This document shows positions 1 to 6,377 of a stretch of 14,102 bases of DNA, piece by piece. Both the position numbers and the translations under genes were made by a program. This DNA is from Ruminococcaceae bacterium UBA1865. GTDB lineage: Bacteria; Bacillota; Clostridia; Oscillospirales; Acutalibacteraceae. The first letter of the stretch is position 1, and each line of letters begins with the position of its first letter. Under the pieces are notes generated by a model that saw only the letters and a list, made by a program, of their open reading frames with translations, was not told the origin of the DNA and searched no databases. Location of the stretch: NCBI GenBank assembly GCA_002338255.1, contig DDHX01000002.1, positions 11,955 through 26,056 on the forward strand, given 5' to 3'.

Positions 1-128
1 TTAATCGTTATATTAGCAGAAAGAAAAATTTGCATTGAAATATAAAAAATAAAAGAAAGGGATGAATCCAATGGGCTTGTAGCGGGGCGAAAAATTCCTC
101 TTTTTAATCAGATGAATTTCTGTTCGAC

Positions 129-134
129 TATAAT
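129..134 (+). promoter_or_regulatory. Candidate sigma-A -10 box upstream of the secreted-protein gene
   Basis: A perfect TATAAT lies 29 bases before the ATG at 164. No good -35 is seen at 16-18 bases; a T-rich stretch at 101-106 is too far away. The rest of 1-163 is AT-rich and non-coding. It includes a GAAAGGG ribosome-binding-like site at 55-61 that leads only to a three-codon ORF (ATG at 71, stop at 80-82), possibly the remnant of a gene start. The call rests on the -10 match alone. Confidence 0.35.
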
Positions 135-163
135 AAGGAATTTATTAAGAAGTAGAATTTAAT

Positions 164-874
164 ATGGAAAAGAATCTAAGGAAAATCATTAGTTTGGTTT
201 TGGTATTGGCCATGTCCTTTGCAATTTCTGTTCCTGCATTTGCGGCGAATACTGATCATCCAACCTTCAATGAGGTAAACGTCGGTAGCCCAAAAGAAAA
301 TGTGGGTGCAACGTTAACTTTTATTGACCATAGCCTTTTAAAAAACAGGCAAGCGCTGTCCATAACTAAAAAAGACAACATTGTTGTTCCAATGGCTGAA
401 CCACACGAGGAATATGACCACTCATATTATACTTATGATCATAGAGCAATATCAAGCTATAATGTAGGACCACGGATTAACGATGTTTTTTTGATTTCTG
501 TTGCAAGAGGAAATACTAAAACTTTAAGTTCAACAAAGACGATATCTGGAACAATAAGTTTTACAGGATCAGTTGACGCTAAAATTAAAAGTGTCGTAAG
601 TATCGGAGTTGGGTTAACAGCTTCTGGAACATATACAAAAACATGGTCGACAACTCAGCAGTTTTCCGGTCCTTCTGCACCGTATAACAGCCGTGATTAT
701 TATGGGGCCATAAATTTTGATTTGTATTCTTGCTATGTAATACGATATGATGTTTATAGGAAATATAATGGCAGTGCTTATACAGGGAATAGAACATACA
801 ATAGAGGGGTTACAACAGTAAATGGGGTGAAAGTGCCTAAAGCTGTTGAATACAGTAAAGATTTGACCCAATAA
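164..874 (+). CDS. Secreted Ser/Thr-rich beta protein, function unknown
   Basis: The 236-residue product starts with a clear Sec signal peptide: basic residues 2-7, a hydrophobic core about 9-24, and likely cleavage after the PAFA motif near residue 27. The mature part has no transmembrane segment, so it should be exported and released or cell-wall associated. Residues about 118-168 alternate Ser/Thr with small hydrophobic residues (TKTISGTISFTGSVDAKIK, then GVGLTASGTYTKTWSTTQQF). An aromatic-rich C-terminal part follows, with Tyr-rich patches at 174-215. The alternating strand pattern recalls the insertion region of aerolysin/ETX-MTX2 pore-forming proteins, but that is an analogy of pattern, not a recognised homology. 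The ribosome binding site is weak (AAGAAG at 147-152). It is the first of three AT-rich genes on this strand. Other possibilities are a matrix or cell-wall protein, or a bacteriocin-like effector. Confidence 0.85.
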   Translation: MEKNLRKIISLVLVLAMSFAISVPAFAANTDHPTFNEVNVGSPKENVGATLTFIDHSLLKNRQALSITKKDNIVVPMAEPHEEYDHSYYTYDHRAISSYNVGPRINDVFLISVARGNTKTLSSTKTISGTISFTGSVDAKIKSVVSIGVGLTASGTYTKTWSTTQQFSGPSAPYNSRDYYGAINFDLYSCYVIRYDVYRKYNGSAYTGNRTYNRGVTTVNGVKVPKAVEYSKDLTQ

Positions 875-926
875 TCGGAGATAAGATGAAGTTCTTAGCA
901 TCAATAAATTAAAGTGGGTGTTCGAA

Positions 927-1523
927 ATGCTTCCTCAAAAATCACGAGTGCCGATGGCGATTTTTATTGTTTGTATCTTCGGTATGTCATTACTGTATTT
1001 TGTTGTTATAGGAAATAAATTATCGCATAATAGTGCGAACATGATTCAACAGGGAAGCCAAACAAACAATAATGACTCGAATACAGCTGAACAGAAAACG
1101 CAGGGGAGCGAGTTCTCCGAGAGTCAAATATTAGATAAGATACAAATAAAAAATTTTTCCATACAAAAAACTCATATGGATTTCGCCGGGGAAAAAAAAC
1201 AAGGATTCCGGTTTATGTTGACATTCACTATGCCCGGTACAAACGATAATGGAAAAGCCAATTATAAAATTGGTATTCAAGTAGTATATCCAAAGGAATA
1301 TTTTGATGCCATTGGTACAGATGGGTCAGGGATAACCTATATCAGTCAAGGCAGTTCTTATCAAAAGGAAATGGATACTACTTTTGAAGCGTACCCATCT
1401 GATATTTCGGCAGAGCAATTGAATAAAATGCTTAATACTCAATACGATTTCAAAATATGTATCTATGATGCCCAAATGAAAGAAAAAGAGGTTTATATTC
1501 AAAATGCTAAGTTAAAATCGTAA
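927..1523 (+). CDS. Membrane-anchored extracytoplasmic protein, function unknown
   Basis: The predicted 198-residue protein has a short basic N-terminus, one transmembrane helix at about residues 10-29, and a polar Asn/Gln/Ser-rich linker at about 32-68. A soluble domain at about 70-198, rich in beta-type sequence, follows. The single helix and the linker suggest that the C-terminal domain sits outside the cell. There is no lipobox. I prefer ATG 927, because GTGGGTG at 914-920 lies at ribosome-binding distance from it. An in-frame GTG at 918 would add three residues. The gene begins about 50 bases after the secreted-protein gene and ends 3 bases before the next, which indicates one operon. 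I do not recognise the family. The arrangement would suit a partner, receptor or immunity role for the upstream secreted protein, but this is inference from position only. Confidence 0.8.
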   Translation: MLPQKSRVPMAIFIVCIFGMSLLYFVVIGNKLSHNSANMIQQGSQTNNNDSNTAEQKTQGSEFSESQILDKIQIKNFSIQKTHMDFAGEKKQGFRFMLTFTMPGTNDNGKANYKIGIQVVYPKEYFDAIGTDGSGITYISQGSSYQKEMDTTFEAYPSDISAEQLNKMLNTQYDFKICIYDAQMKEKEVYIQNAKLKS

Positions 1524-1526
1524 GGG

Positions 1527-1790
1527 ATGGTGAACACAATAGAACAGCCAAAGCATACCACTGTACGCGACCTATTGAAAGCGACTTATCGCAAAGCGCT
1601 GATTGCCTTCATTTCTGTATTGTTACTTTTAGGGATTTTGGTATTCATGACGAATGTGACAGCATATTTTTCGGTTCAGATGAACCCCTATGTAATCGGT
1701 ATCATGTCCGGTTTCGTCTATTTGCTTTCTATTTTACTTCCGGTTTTGATTTTAGCGTATATTCTTTATGTGCTGATAAAAGCAAAATAG
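1527..1790 (+). CDS. Small two-helix membrane protein, function unknown
   Basis: The 87-residue product has a polar N-terminus with several basic residues, one hydrophobic helix at about 24-44, a short turn, and a second hydrophobic segment at about 55-84. It ends in a lysine-containing tail, so both ends are probably cytoplasmic. The start is 3 bases after the upstream stop codon, which suggests translational coupling. AAGGG at 1522-1526 directly abuts ATG 1527, so GTG 1530 is an alternative start. Size and topology resemble holin-like, immunity-type or small accessory membrane proteins, but no family-specific motif is visible. It is the last gene of the AT-rich trio and is followed within 10 bases by a strong hairpin terminator. 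Confidence 0.75.
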   Translation: MVNTIEQPKHTTVRDLLKATYRKALIAFISVLLLLGILVFMTNVTAYFSVQMNPYVIGIMSGFVYLLSILLPVLILAYILYVLIKAK

Positions 1791-1798
1791 CCTATTCT

Positions 1799-1848
1799 TA
1801 AAAAACACCCGTTCCTCCGGTTTTACACGGAGGAACGGGTGTTTTTTA
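1799..1848. terminator. Bidirectional intrinsic terminator
   Basis: A perfect 21-base inverted repeat (arms 1799-1819 and 1828-1848, 8-base loop) has a GC-rich core flanked by A-runs on the left arm and T-runs on the right. It therefore makes a hairpin followed by U's on either strand. It sits between two convergent units, the 164-1790 genes and the transglycosylase gene on the other strand, and can end both. Confidence 0.93.
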
Positions 1849-1890
1849 CTGCTGTGAAAGCATCGTTATTTTACAGATAAATCTGATTGT

Positions 1891-2907
1891 TTATAGTGAA
1901 GTACCGGAAGTGTCCGTGGAGATTAAACCGGAAATGTCGGAAGACATCGTCTGTGTGGATTTTGCCTGCATCTGTGCAATGTATAATTGCAGATAGGAAA
2001 TGTAATCGTCATAGGTGGATGTGGAGCTTCCAAGTAAGCCGGAATCAGAAGAATCGCTTGTGCCACCGGAAGTAAGGGAAGAGCCAAGCAGCGAGGAAAG
2101 AGAGGAACTTTGACCGGAGCCAAGCGCAGACGCAAGCAGAGAAGAAAGCGAGGAACCGCTTGTGCTGCCGGAAGAAAGGGAAGAGCCGAGCAGTGAAGAA
2201 AGCGAGAGATCCTGACCGGATACAAGCGAAGATGCAAGGAGGGAGGAAAGCGAAGACGTGCTTGTATTTCCGGAAGCAGCGGACGAGCCAAGAAGCGAGG
2301 CGAGGGAGGAGTTTTGGTCGGAAGAAAGGGAAGCACCAAGAACAGAATTTAGCGAGGGTAACTGTGTGCTGGGTGCTGTAATGTCCTCACCGGCGTCCTT
2401 CATCACTCTCGCAACGTAGGTTTGTGTTTCTTTAAAAGGCGGGATACCGCCGTATTTGGCAACATTGCCGCTGCCCGCGTTGTATGCTGCAAGCGCAAGC
2501 TTAGTGTCGCCGTTGTACCGATCCAGCATTTGGCTGATGTACTTTGCGCCACCCATGATATTCTGCTCCGCATCAAGGGGATTCTGCACTCCTAAGGATT
2601 TGGCGGTGGAGGGCATTAACTGCATGACGCCCTGTGCACCGCAGCTCGAAACCGCATTGGAATCGAAATTGGATTCATTTTTGGCTACCGCTTTTAAAAG
2701 TTTTACCGGAACATTATATTGCTTGGCAGCGCGCTCAAAAATGTCGTTCATGTTGCTTGTGCCGGTTTGCTTTTTATCAATTGTATCGACCGCGTTTTGG
2801 AGCAGACTCGAAAAATCCGAACTGGACTTGCTGCTCACCTTGCTGGCTGCACGGCTTGGCACGCCGATCAGGTTATTATAATTTGAGTTGATAACATTAT
2901 CAGTCAT
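1891..2907 (-). CDS. SLT-family lytic transglycosylase with Ser/Leu repeat tail
   Basis: The 338-residue protein carries a Slt/goose-lysozyme-type domain at about residues 55-175. The motifs are AVAKNESNFD with probable catalytic Glu78, GVMQLMPSTAKSLGV at about 93-107, and AAYNAGSGNV at about 140-149. These fit cleavage of the MurNAc-GlcNAc bond of peptidoglycan with formation of 1,6-anhydro-MurNAc. ATG at 2905-2907 was chosen because GGAG precedes it at 7 bases; the longer ORF to 2937 lacks a site. No signal peptide or membrane helix is seen, so export would need a non-Sec route, or release by lysis. Known unsignalled relatives such as Bacillus CwlQ suggest a flagellar-type route as one option. 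Residues about 187-297 are low-complexity Ser/Leu repeats, followed by a Tyr-rich segment (YDDYISYLQLYIAQMQ). The gene diverges from spoVAC. Confidence 0.9.
   Translation of the reverse strand: MTDNVINSNYNNLIGVPSRAASKVSSKSSSDFSSLLQNAVDTIDKKQTGTSNMNDIFERAAKQYNVPVKLLKAVAKNESNFDSNAVSSCGAQGVMQLMPSTAKSLGVQNPLDAEQNIMGGAKYISQMLDRYNGDTKLALAAYNAGSGNVAKYGGIPPFKETQTYVARVMKDAGEDITAPSTQLPSLNSVLGASLSSDQNSSLASLLGSSAASGNTSTSSLSSLLASSLVSGQDLSLSSLLGSSLSSGSTSGSSLSSLLASALGSGQSSSLSSLLGSSLTSGGTSDSSDSGLLGSSTSTYDDYISYLQLYIAQMQAKSTQTMSSDISGLISTDTSGTSL
2020..2350 (-). repeat. In-frame tandem repeats coding the Ser/Leu tail
   Basis: The translated tail consists of alternating units of about 16 and 18 residues built on SLSSLLxSxLxSGx, so the higher-order period is about 34 residues (about 102 bases). 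At least four clear units and two or three degenerate ones are visible. Examples are SLSSLLASSLVSGQDL and SLSSLLGSSLSSGSTSGS. The DNA copies show similar drifted versions of each other, which points to expansion by slippage or recombination followed by divergence. Confidence 0.85.
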
Positions 2908-3162
2908 AATTTTTCTCCATAAGAGCGTTATTTGCAAATTTTTTCAATAAATCTATCATAGCGCATTTGGTATAAAAAAGCCAATAAAAAATGATAATTT
3001 TACAAAAATATTTATTTTTCAACACATATTTATTTTGAAACAACATTTTTTAAATAAAACGAATTTGTTGAATTGCTATAAAGAAAATGCGATTAAATTT
3101 TACGGACAGTTTGTATATTTGTTCCGATGGTTGGTAGAATATTTTTGAAAGGGGGAATCAAA

Positions 3163-3606
3163 ATGACAATGACCAAAAAAGAATACAAAAAGATGGCCGA
3201 AAAGGCTTCTCCCGGCACAACATATGGGAAAAACTTGATTTTTGCATTTTTATTCGGCGGCGGTATCTGTACAATCGGACAGGCGCTCACAAACCTGTAT
3301 GTGCAGTGGGGCAATGAACTGAAGGATGCGCGCACATGGGTTTCCATTACTTTAATCGGCCTCAGCGCACTGCTGACCGCATTGCAGATGTACGACAATC
3401 TTGCGAAGTACGGCGGCGCGGGCACTCTGGTACCCATCACCGGATTTGCCAATTCAATCGTATCGCCCGCCATGGAGTTTAAAAGCGAGGGGTATGTCAT
3501 CGGCATCGGCGGAAAAATGTTTGTCATCGCGGGTCCTGTGTTGGTTTACAGTATTGCCGCTTCCATTATTTACGGTTTTATTTTATGGATATTTCACTTA
3601 TATTAA
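3163..3606 (+). CDS. spoVAC: Stage V sporulation protein AC (DPA/germination channel subunit)
   Basis: The 147-residue integral membrane protein matches SpoVAC in length and sequence style: KMAEKASPGTTYGKNLIFAF, the GGGICTIGQ segment, LGAGTLVPITG-type motif (here GGAGTLVPITGFANSIVSPA), and EGYVIGIGGKMFVIAGPVLV. Hydrophobic segments lie at about 24-48, 57-77, 84-103 and 116-145. In Bacillus SpoVAC is a mechanosensitive channel of the spore inner membrane that passes Ca-dipicolinic acid during sporulation and germination. ATG 3163 is chosen because AAGGGGG stands 7 bases upstream; the ORF extends further but without a site. spoVAD follows 18 bases after the stop. Expression should be forespore-specific, but I could only see a poor sigma-G/F-like match (TGAATT at 3069 and GATTAAA at 3091). 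Confidence 0.95.
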   Translation: MTMTKKEYKKMAEKASPGTTYGKNLIFAFLFGGGICTIGQALTNLYVQWGNELKDARTWVSITLIGLSALLTALQMYDNLAKYGGAGTLVPITGFANSIVSPAMEFKSEGYVIGIGGKMFVIAGPVLVYSIAASIIYGFILWIFHLY

Positions 3607-3624
3607 TGCTTAGGAGGAATGGCT

Positions 3625-4644
3625 ATGCCTGCCCGAATCGGGAAATATACGCTCGAGCTTAACAGCAAGCCTGTTATCCTTGGCTTTGCGTCAGTGGTTG
3701 GAAAAAAGGAGTGCGAAGGTCCGCTTGGCAAGCTTTACGACCAGTGCCATACCGACACAACACTCGGCGAATCAAGTTGGGAAAAAGCCGAAAGCCGGCT
3801 GCAAAATGAGGCGGTCAGCCTTGCACTTTACAAGGCCGGCGTAAAAAACACCGATATTGACTGTATCTTCGCGGGCGATTTGTTAAATCAGTGCATATCG
3901 TCCACTTTTGGTCTGCGCAATCTGAATATTCCTTTTCTTGGTCAATACGGTGCATGCTCAACCATGGCGCAAACGCTGGCGATCGCCTCGATTTTTACAG
4001 AATCCGGCGCGGCAAAACGAGCGGTTGCGGTCACTTCGTCACACTTTTGTTCCGCTGAAAGGCAATTCCGTTTACCGCTTGAATACGGTGGTCAGCGCAC
4101 ACCGACAGCACAGTGGACGGCGACCGCGTCTGGAGCCATTGTTGTGGGTACGGGCGAGCAAAAGAGCGGAAATAAAATCAGCGTGGAATCCGTAACCTTT
4201 GGACGGATTACGGATTACGGGATTAAGGACGCCGCAAATATGGGCGCGGCCATGGCACCGGCCGCAGCACAGACATTAACCGATTATCTCAGCGACACGG
4301 GCGCGTCACCGAAAGATTTCGACTTGATTCTGACCGGTGACCTCGGCAGCATCGGCAGTGAGCTAATGGAAAAAATTCTTACAAAGGACGGCATTGATAT
4401 TACTGCCGTACACAATGACTGCGGGCTGATGATTTACGACCGTGTTAAGCAGGATGTTCACGCGGGCGGCTCCGGATGCGGGTGCTCCGGCGCGGTGCTC
4501 TGTTCTATCGTGATGCAGCAGCTGGCCGCGGGCGAAATGCATAAGGTGCTGTTTATCGGCACAGGCGCGTTGATGTCGCCTACCTCGACCCAGCAGGGTG
4601 AAAGCATTCCGGGTGTTGCTCATCTTGTATATTTAAAATCATAA
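3625..4644 (+). CDS. spoVAD: Stage V sporulation protein AD (dipicolinic-acid-binding)
   Basis: The 339-residue thiolase-fold protein matches SpoVAD across its whole length. Visible motifs are EGPLGKLYD, FAGDLLNQC, QYGACSTMAQTLA with Cys111 at the position of the thiolase nucleophile, SSHFCSAERQFRLPLEYG, MGAAMAPAAAQT, LTGDLGSIGSELM, HDCGLLIY-type (here HNDCGLMIYD), GGSGCGCSG, and TGALMSPTS. SpoVAD is a soluble, membrane-associated component of the SpoVA complex; it binds dipicolinic acid and is needed for its uptake into the forespore. AGGAGG at 3612-3617 gives 7-base spacing to ATG 3625; the upstream ATG 3619 is only one base from that site. It is co-transcribed with spoVAC. In most clostridia spoVAE comes next, but here the unit ends. 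Confidence 0.96.
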   Translation: MPARIGKYTLELNSKPVILGFASVVGKKECEGPLGKLYDQCHTDTTLGESSWEKAESRLQNEAVSLALYKAGVKNTDIDCIFAGDLLNQCISSTFGLRNLNIPFLGQYGACSTMAQTLAIASIFTESGAAKRAVAVTSSHFCSAERQFRLPLEYGGQRTPTAQWTATASGAIVVGTGEQKSGNKISVESVTFGRITDYGIKDAANMGAAMAPAAAQTLTDYLSDTGASPKDFDLILTGDLGSIGSELMEKILTKDGIDITAVHNDCGLMIYDRVKQDVHAGGSGCGCSGAVLCSIVMQQLAAGEMHKVLFIGTGALMSPTSTQQGESIPGVAHLVYLKS

Positions 4645-4664
4645 AGTAAGCAGGAAATAAAAAG

Positions 4665-4689
4665 CAGGGGCGGCCATCGACCGCCCCTG
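4665..4689 (-). terminator. Intrinsic terminator of the mutase gene
   Basis: A 9-base perfect GC-rich stem (CAGGGGCGG at 4665-4673 and CCGCCCCTG at 4681-4689) has a 7-base loop. Read on the minus strand it is followed by CTTTTTATTT, a good U-tract, so it fits the end of the mutase transcript. On the plus strand only TAAATTATT follows, so it is weaker for spoVAD, although no other hairpin ends that gene. Confidence 0.8.
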
Positions 4690-4733
4690 TAAATTATTAG
4701 GTGAACAAACTCATTCCGCCGCACCGTGTTCCT

Positions 4734-4784
4734 TAGCTCCCTCTTCGAGGAAGCGAAACAGGCGAATCCTGCCTGAGGGAGTTA
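4734..4784. repeat. Structured palindromic element at the mutase stop codon
   Basis: Outer arms TAGCTCCCTC (4734-4743) and GAGGGAGTTA (4775-4784) pair over 10 bases with one G-T wobble and include the mutase stop codon (TAA on the minus strand). Inside are two small hairpins: CTTC/GAAG at 4743-4753 and AGGC/GCCT at 4760-4763 and 4771-4774. The cloverleaf-like layout resembles short interspersed palindromes with CTCCCTC/GAGGGAG arms, which I recall from other Oscillospirales genomes. There is no T-run next to it. Copy number cannot be judged from one copy. Confidence 0.55.
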
Positions 4785-6311
4785 TTGCGCGCCGATAAAG
4801 GTTTCGACCGGCGAGATGTCTATGCCGGTGCAGGTGCGTAAAAACGTGTACAGCTGGCCTGCAATCAGTTTCGTTCCCCCAACGGTGTCGCTCTCGATAT
4901 TCAACGGCATCAGCGGGTCGTGTACGCTCAGGCGAAGCAACAGCCACCCGTCCCCGTTGGACTTACCAAATGAAATGCGCATCCCCTCACGGTTGTCGGG
5001 GGCAATCTGCCAGCCCGTTTGCTTTTGTGCGTAAGCTTCCAGACTGCTTATGATCCGTTCGCCGCATTCCCTAAAGTTTTCCTCCTGAATCGGGAGGCGC
5101 AGTTCAACCGCCTCGGCGGGTTCAGCTAAAGGCGCCAACAGGCTTTCGAGTGTTTCGCCGCGTGCGCGGAGCTGTGCCATCTTAATAATTATTTTTGTGA
5201 CCAGATACGCGCCGTCATCAAGGAAGTAGTTTTCACGCAGCGCGGCGTGTCCGGAGGTCTCAATGGCCAGCGGGCAGTTCACGCCTTCTGCGTTCAGGCG
5301 TACAGCCTCATTAATCACATTTTTATATCCTCGTTTAAACCGGTGATGCTTTCCGCCCAATGTGTTTTCGATATACAGCTTCAGGCCGCTTGAGGTGATC
5401 GAGTCAGTCACAATCGTGCCGCCGTCGTTGCCCTCAAGCGCAATTGCGGAGGCGATTGCCACAAGGCGGTTGCGGTTGATTTCATCGCCTTTCTCGTCCA
5501 CTGCGCCGCCGCGGTCGACATCGGTGTCAAAGATAACACCCATGTCCGCGTTTGCCGCGACTGTTGCCGCGCAAACGGACTTCATGGCTGTTTCGTTTTC
5601 GGGGTTCGGAATATGGTTCGGGAACATACCGTCCGGCTCTAAAAACTGGCTGCCGTTTGTGTTCGCGCCGAGCGGGGCAAGTACATCACGCGCGTAAAAT
5701 CCGCCCGCTCCGTTGCCTGCGTCAACTACAATTTTAAAACCGCTGAGCGGGTGCTCGTAATCCGCGGCGTTTACGTCTTGCTTAATTTTATTGCGCAGGT
5801 TCGCGCTGTATTGTGCCATATAATCGACGGATTTTACAGTACCCCTGCCTGCAACGGGCATTTCATCGTTTTGCGAGTGGAGTAGAATCCGCTCAATGTC
5901 CGGCGAATCGAGACCGCCATTCTTTGTAAAAAACTTCAGACCGTTGCGGTTGAATGGATGATGGCTTGCAGTGATTTGGATGGAACCGTCGCAGCCAAGT
6001 TCAATCGTGGTCATAAACATGGAGGGAGTGGAGGCAAGTCCGCAGTCGAGCACCTGTATGCCCGCGCCAATCAGTGCGCGTGTAACAGCGGCCTGAATGC
6101 GGTCGGCGGAAATACGGGAATCATGCCCAACGGCAATCGTAAGCGCCGAAGCATCCTTTTTTGCAAAGTCCGCGAGCCACAGGACAAAGCCTGCCCCCAT
6201 TTTTTCTATATTTTCGTCGGTTAAGCTGATTTCCTCACCGGGAACTCCTTCGCTTGCAACACCGCGGATGTCGGTTCCACTTTTGAATTGTTTCCAATAT
6301 TTCGTGAGCAT
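4782..6311 (-). CDS. Phosphomannomutase/phosphoglucomutase
   Basis: The 509-residue cytosolic enzyme of the alpha-D-phosphohexomutase superfamily interconverts hexose 1- and 6-phosphates for cell-wall and polysaccharide precursor synthesis. Its four domains are visible. The phosphoserine loop TASHHPFNRNGLK carries catalytic Ser116, preceded by VGHDSRISADR at 61-71. The metal loop is DTDVDR at 262-267. The sugar-specificity loop is ETSGHAALREN at 351-361. The C-terminal phosphate-binding loop is RLSVHDP at about 460-466, in place of the more usual RxSGTEP. The last loop is unusual but at the expected place. AGGAG lies about 9 bases before ATG 6311. It is a single-gene unit, divergent from the ABC ATPase gene. 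Whether mannose or glucose phosphate is preferred cannot be told from the sequence. Confidence 0.93.
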   Translation of the reverse strand: MLTKYWKQFKSGTDIRGVASEGVPGEEISLTDENIEKMGAGFVLWLADFAKKDASALTIAVGHDSRISADRIQAAVTRALIGAGIQVLDCGLASTPSMFMTTIELGCDGSIQITASHHPFNRNGLKFFTKNGGLDSPDIERILLHSQNDEMPVAGRGTVKSVDYMAQYSANLRNKIKQDVNAADYEHPLSGFKIVVDAGNGAGGFYARDVLAPLGANTNGSQFLEPDGMFPNHIPNPENETAMKSVCAATVAANADMGVIFDTDVDRGGAVDEKGDEINRNRLVAIASAIALEGNDGGTIVTDSITSSGLKLYIENTLGGKHHRFKRGYKNVINEAVRLNAEGVNCPLAIETSGHAALRENYFLDDGAYLVTKIIIKMAQLRARGETLESLLAPLAEPAEAVELRLPIQEENFRECGERIISSLEAYAQKQTGWQIAPDNREGMRISFGKSNGDGWLLLRLSVHDPLMPLNIESDTVGGTKLIAGQLYTFLRTCTGIDISPVETFIGAQ

Positions 6312-6377
6312 ATTTCTATCTCCTTTAACGCGGTTATTTATTCCATTATAAGCGATTGTACAATATTTGTAAACGAG

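Noticed and set aside
82..105. Terminator-like GGGG/CCTC hairpin followed by T's at the left edge
   Set aside because: The stem has only four pairs, one a wobble, which is too weak to support a call without the upstream gene.
2020..2350. Possible CRISPR-like or other non-coding direct repeat array
   Set aside because: The repeats are in frame, drifted, have no unique spacers of constant length and encode the Ser/Leu tail of the transglycosylase.
1923..2381. Open frames of 138 (minus) and 73 (plus) codons inside the repeat region
   Set aside because: Both are shadows of the repetitive transglycosylase tail; repeats keep alternative frames open.
3069..3097. Sigma-G/F promoter for spoVAC (TGAATT and GATTAAA)
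   Set aside because: The -10 part fits the forespore consensus poorly, and the AT-rich region gives many equal matches, so I did not list it as a feature.
3093..3527. 144-codon open frame on the minus strand
   Set aside because: It is antisense to spoVAC, which has full-length family similarity and a good ribosome binding site.
4711..4947. 78-codon minus-strand frame across the palindromic element
   Set aside because: It overlaps the mutase 3' end in another frame, has no ribosome binding site and is rich in Arg/His, as expected for an out-of-frame reading.
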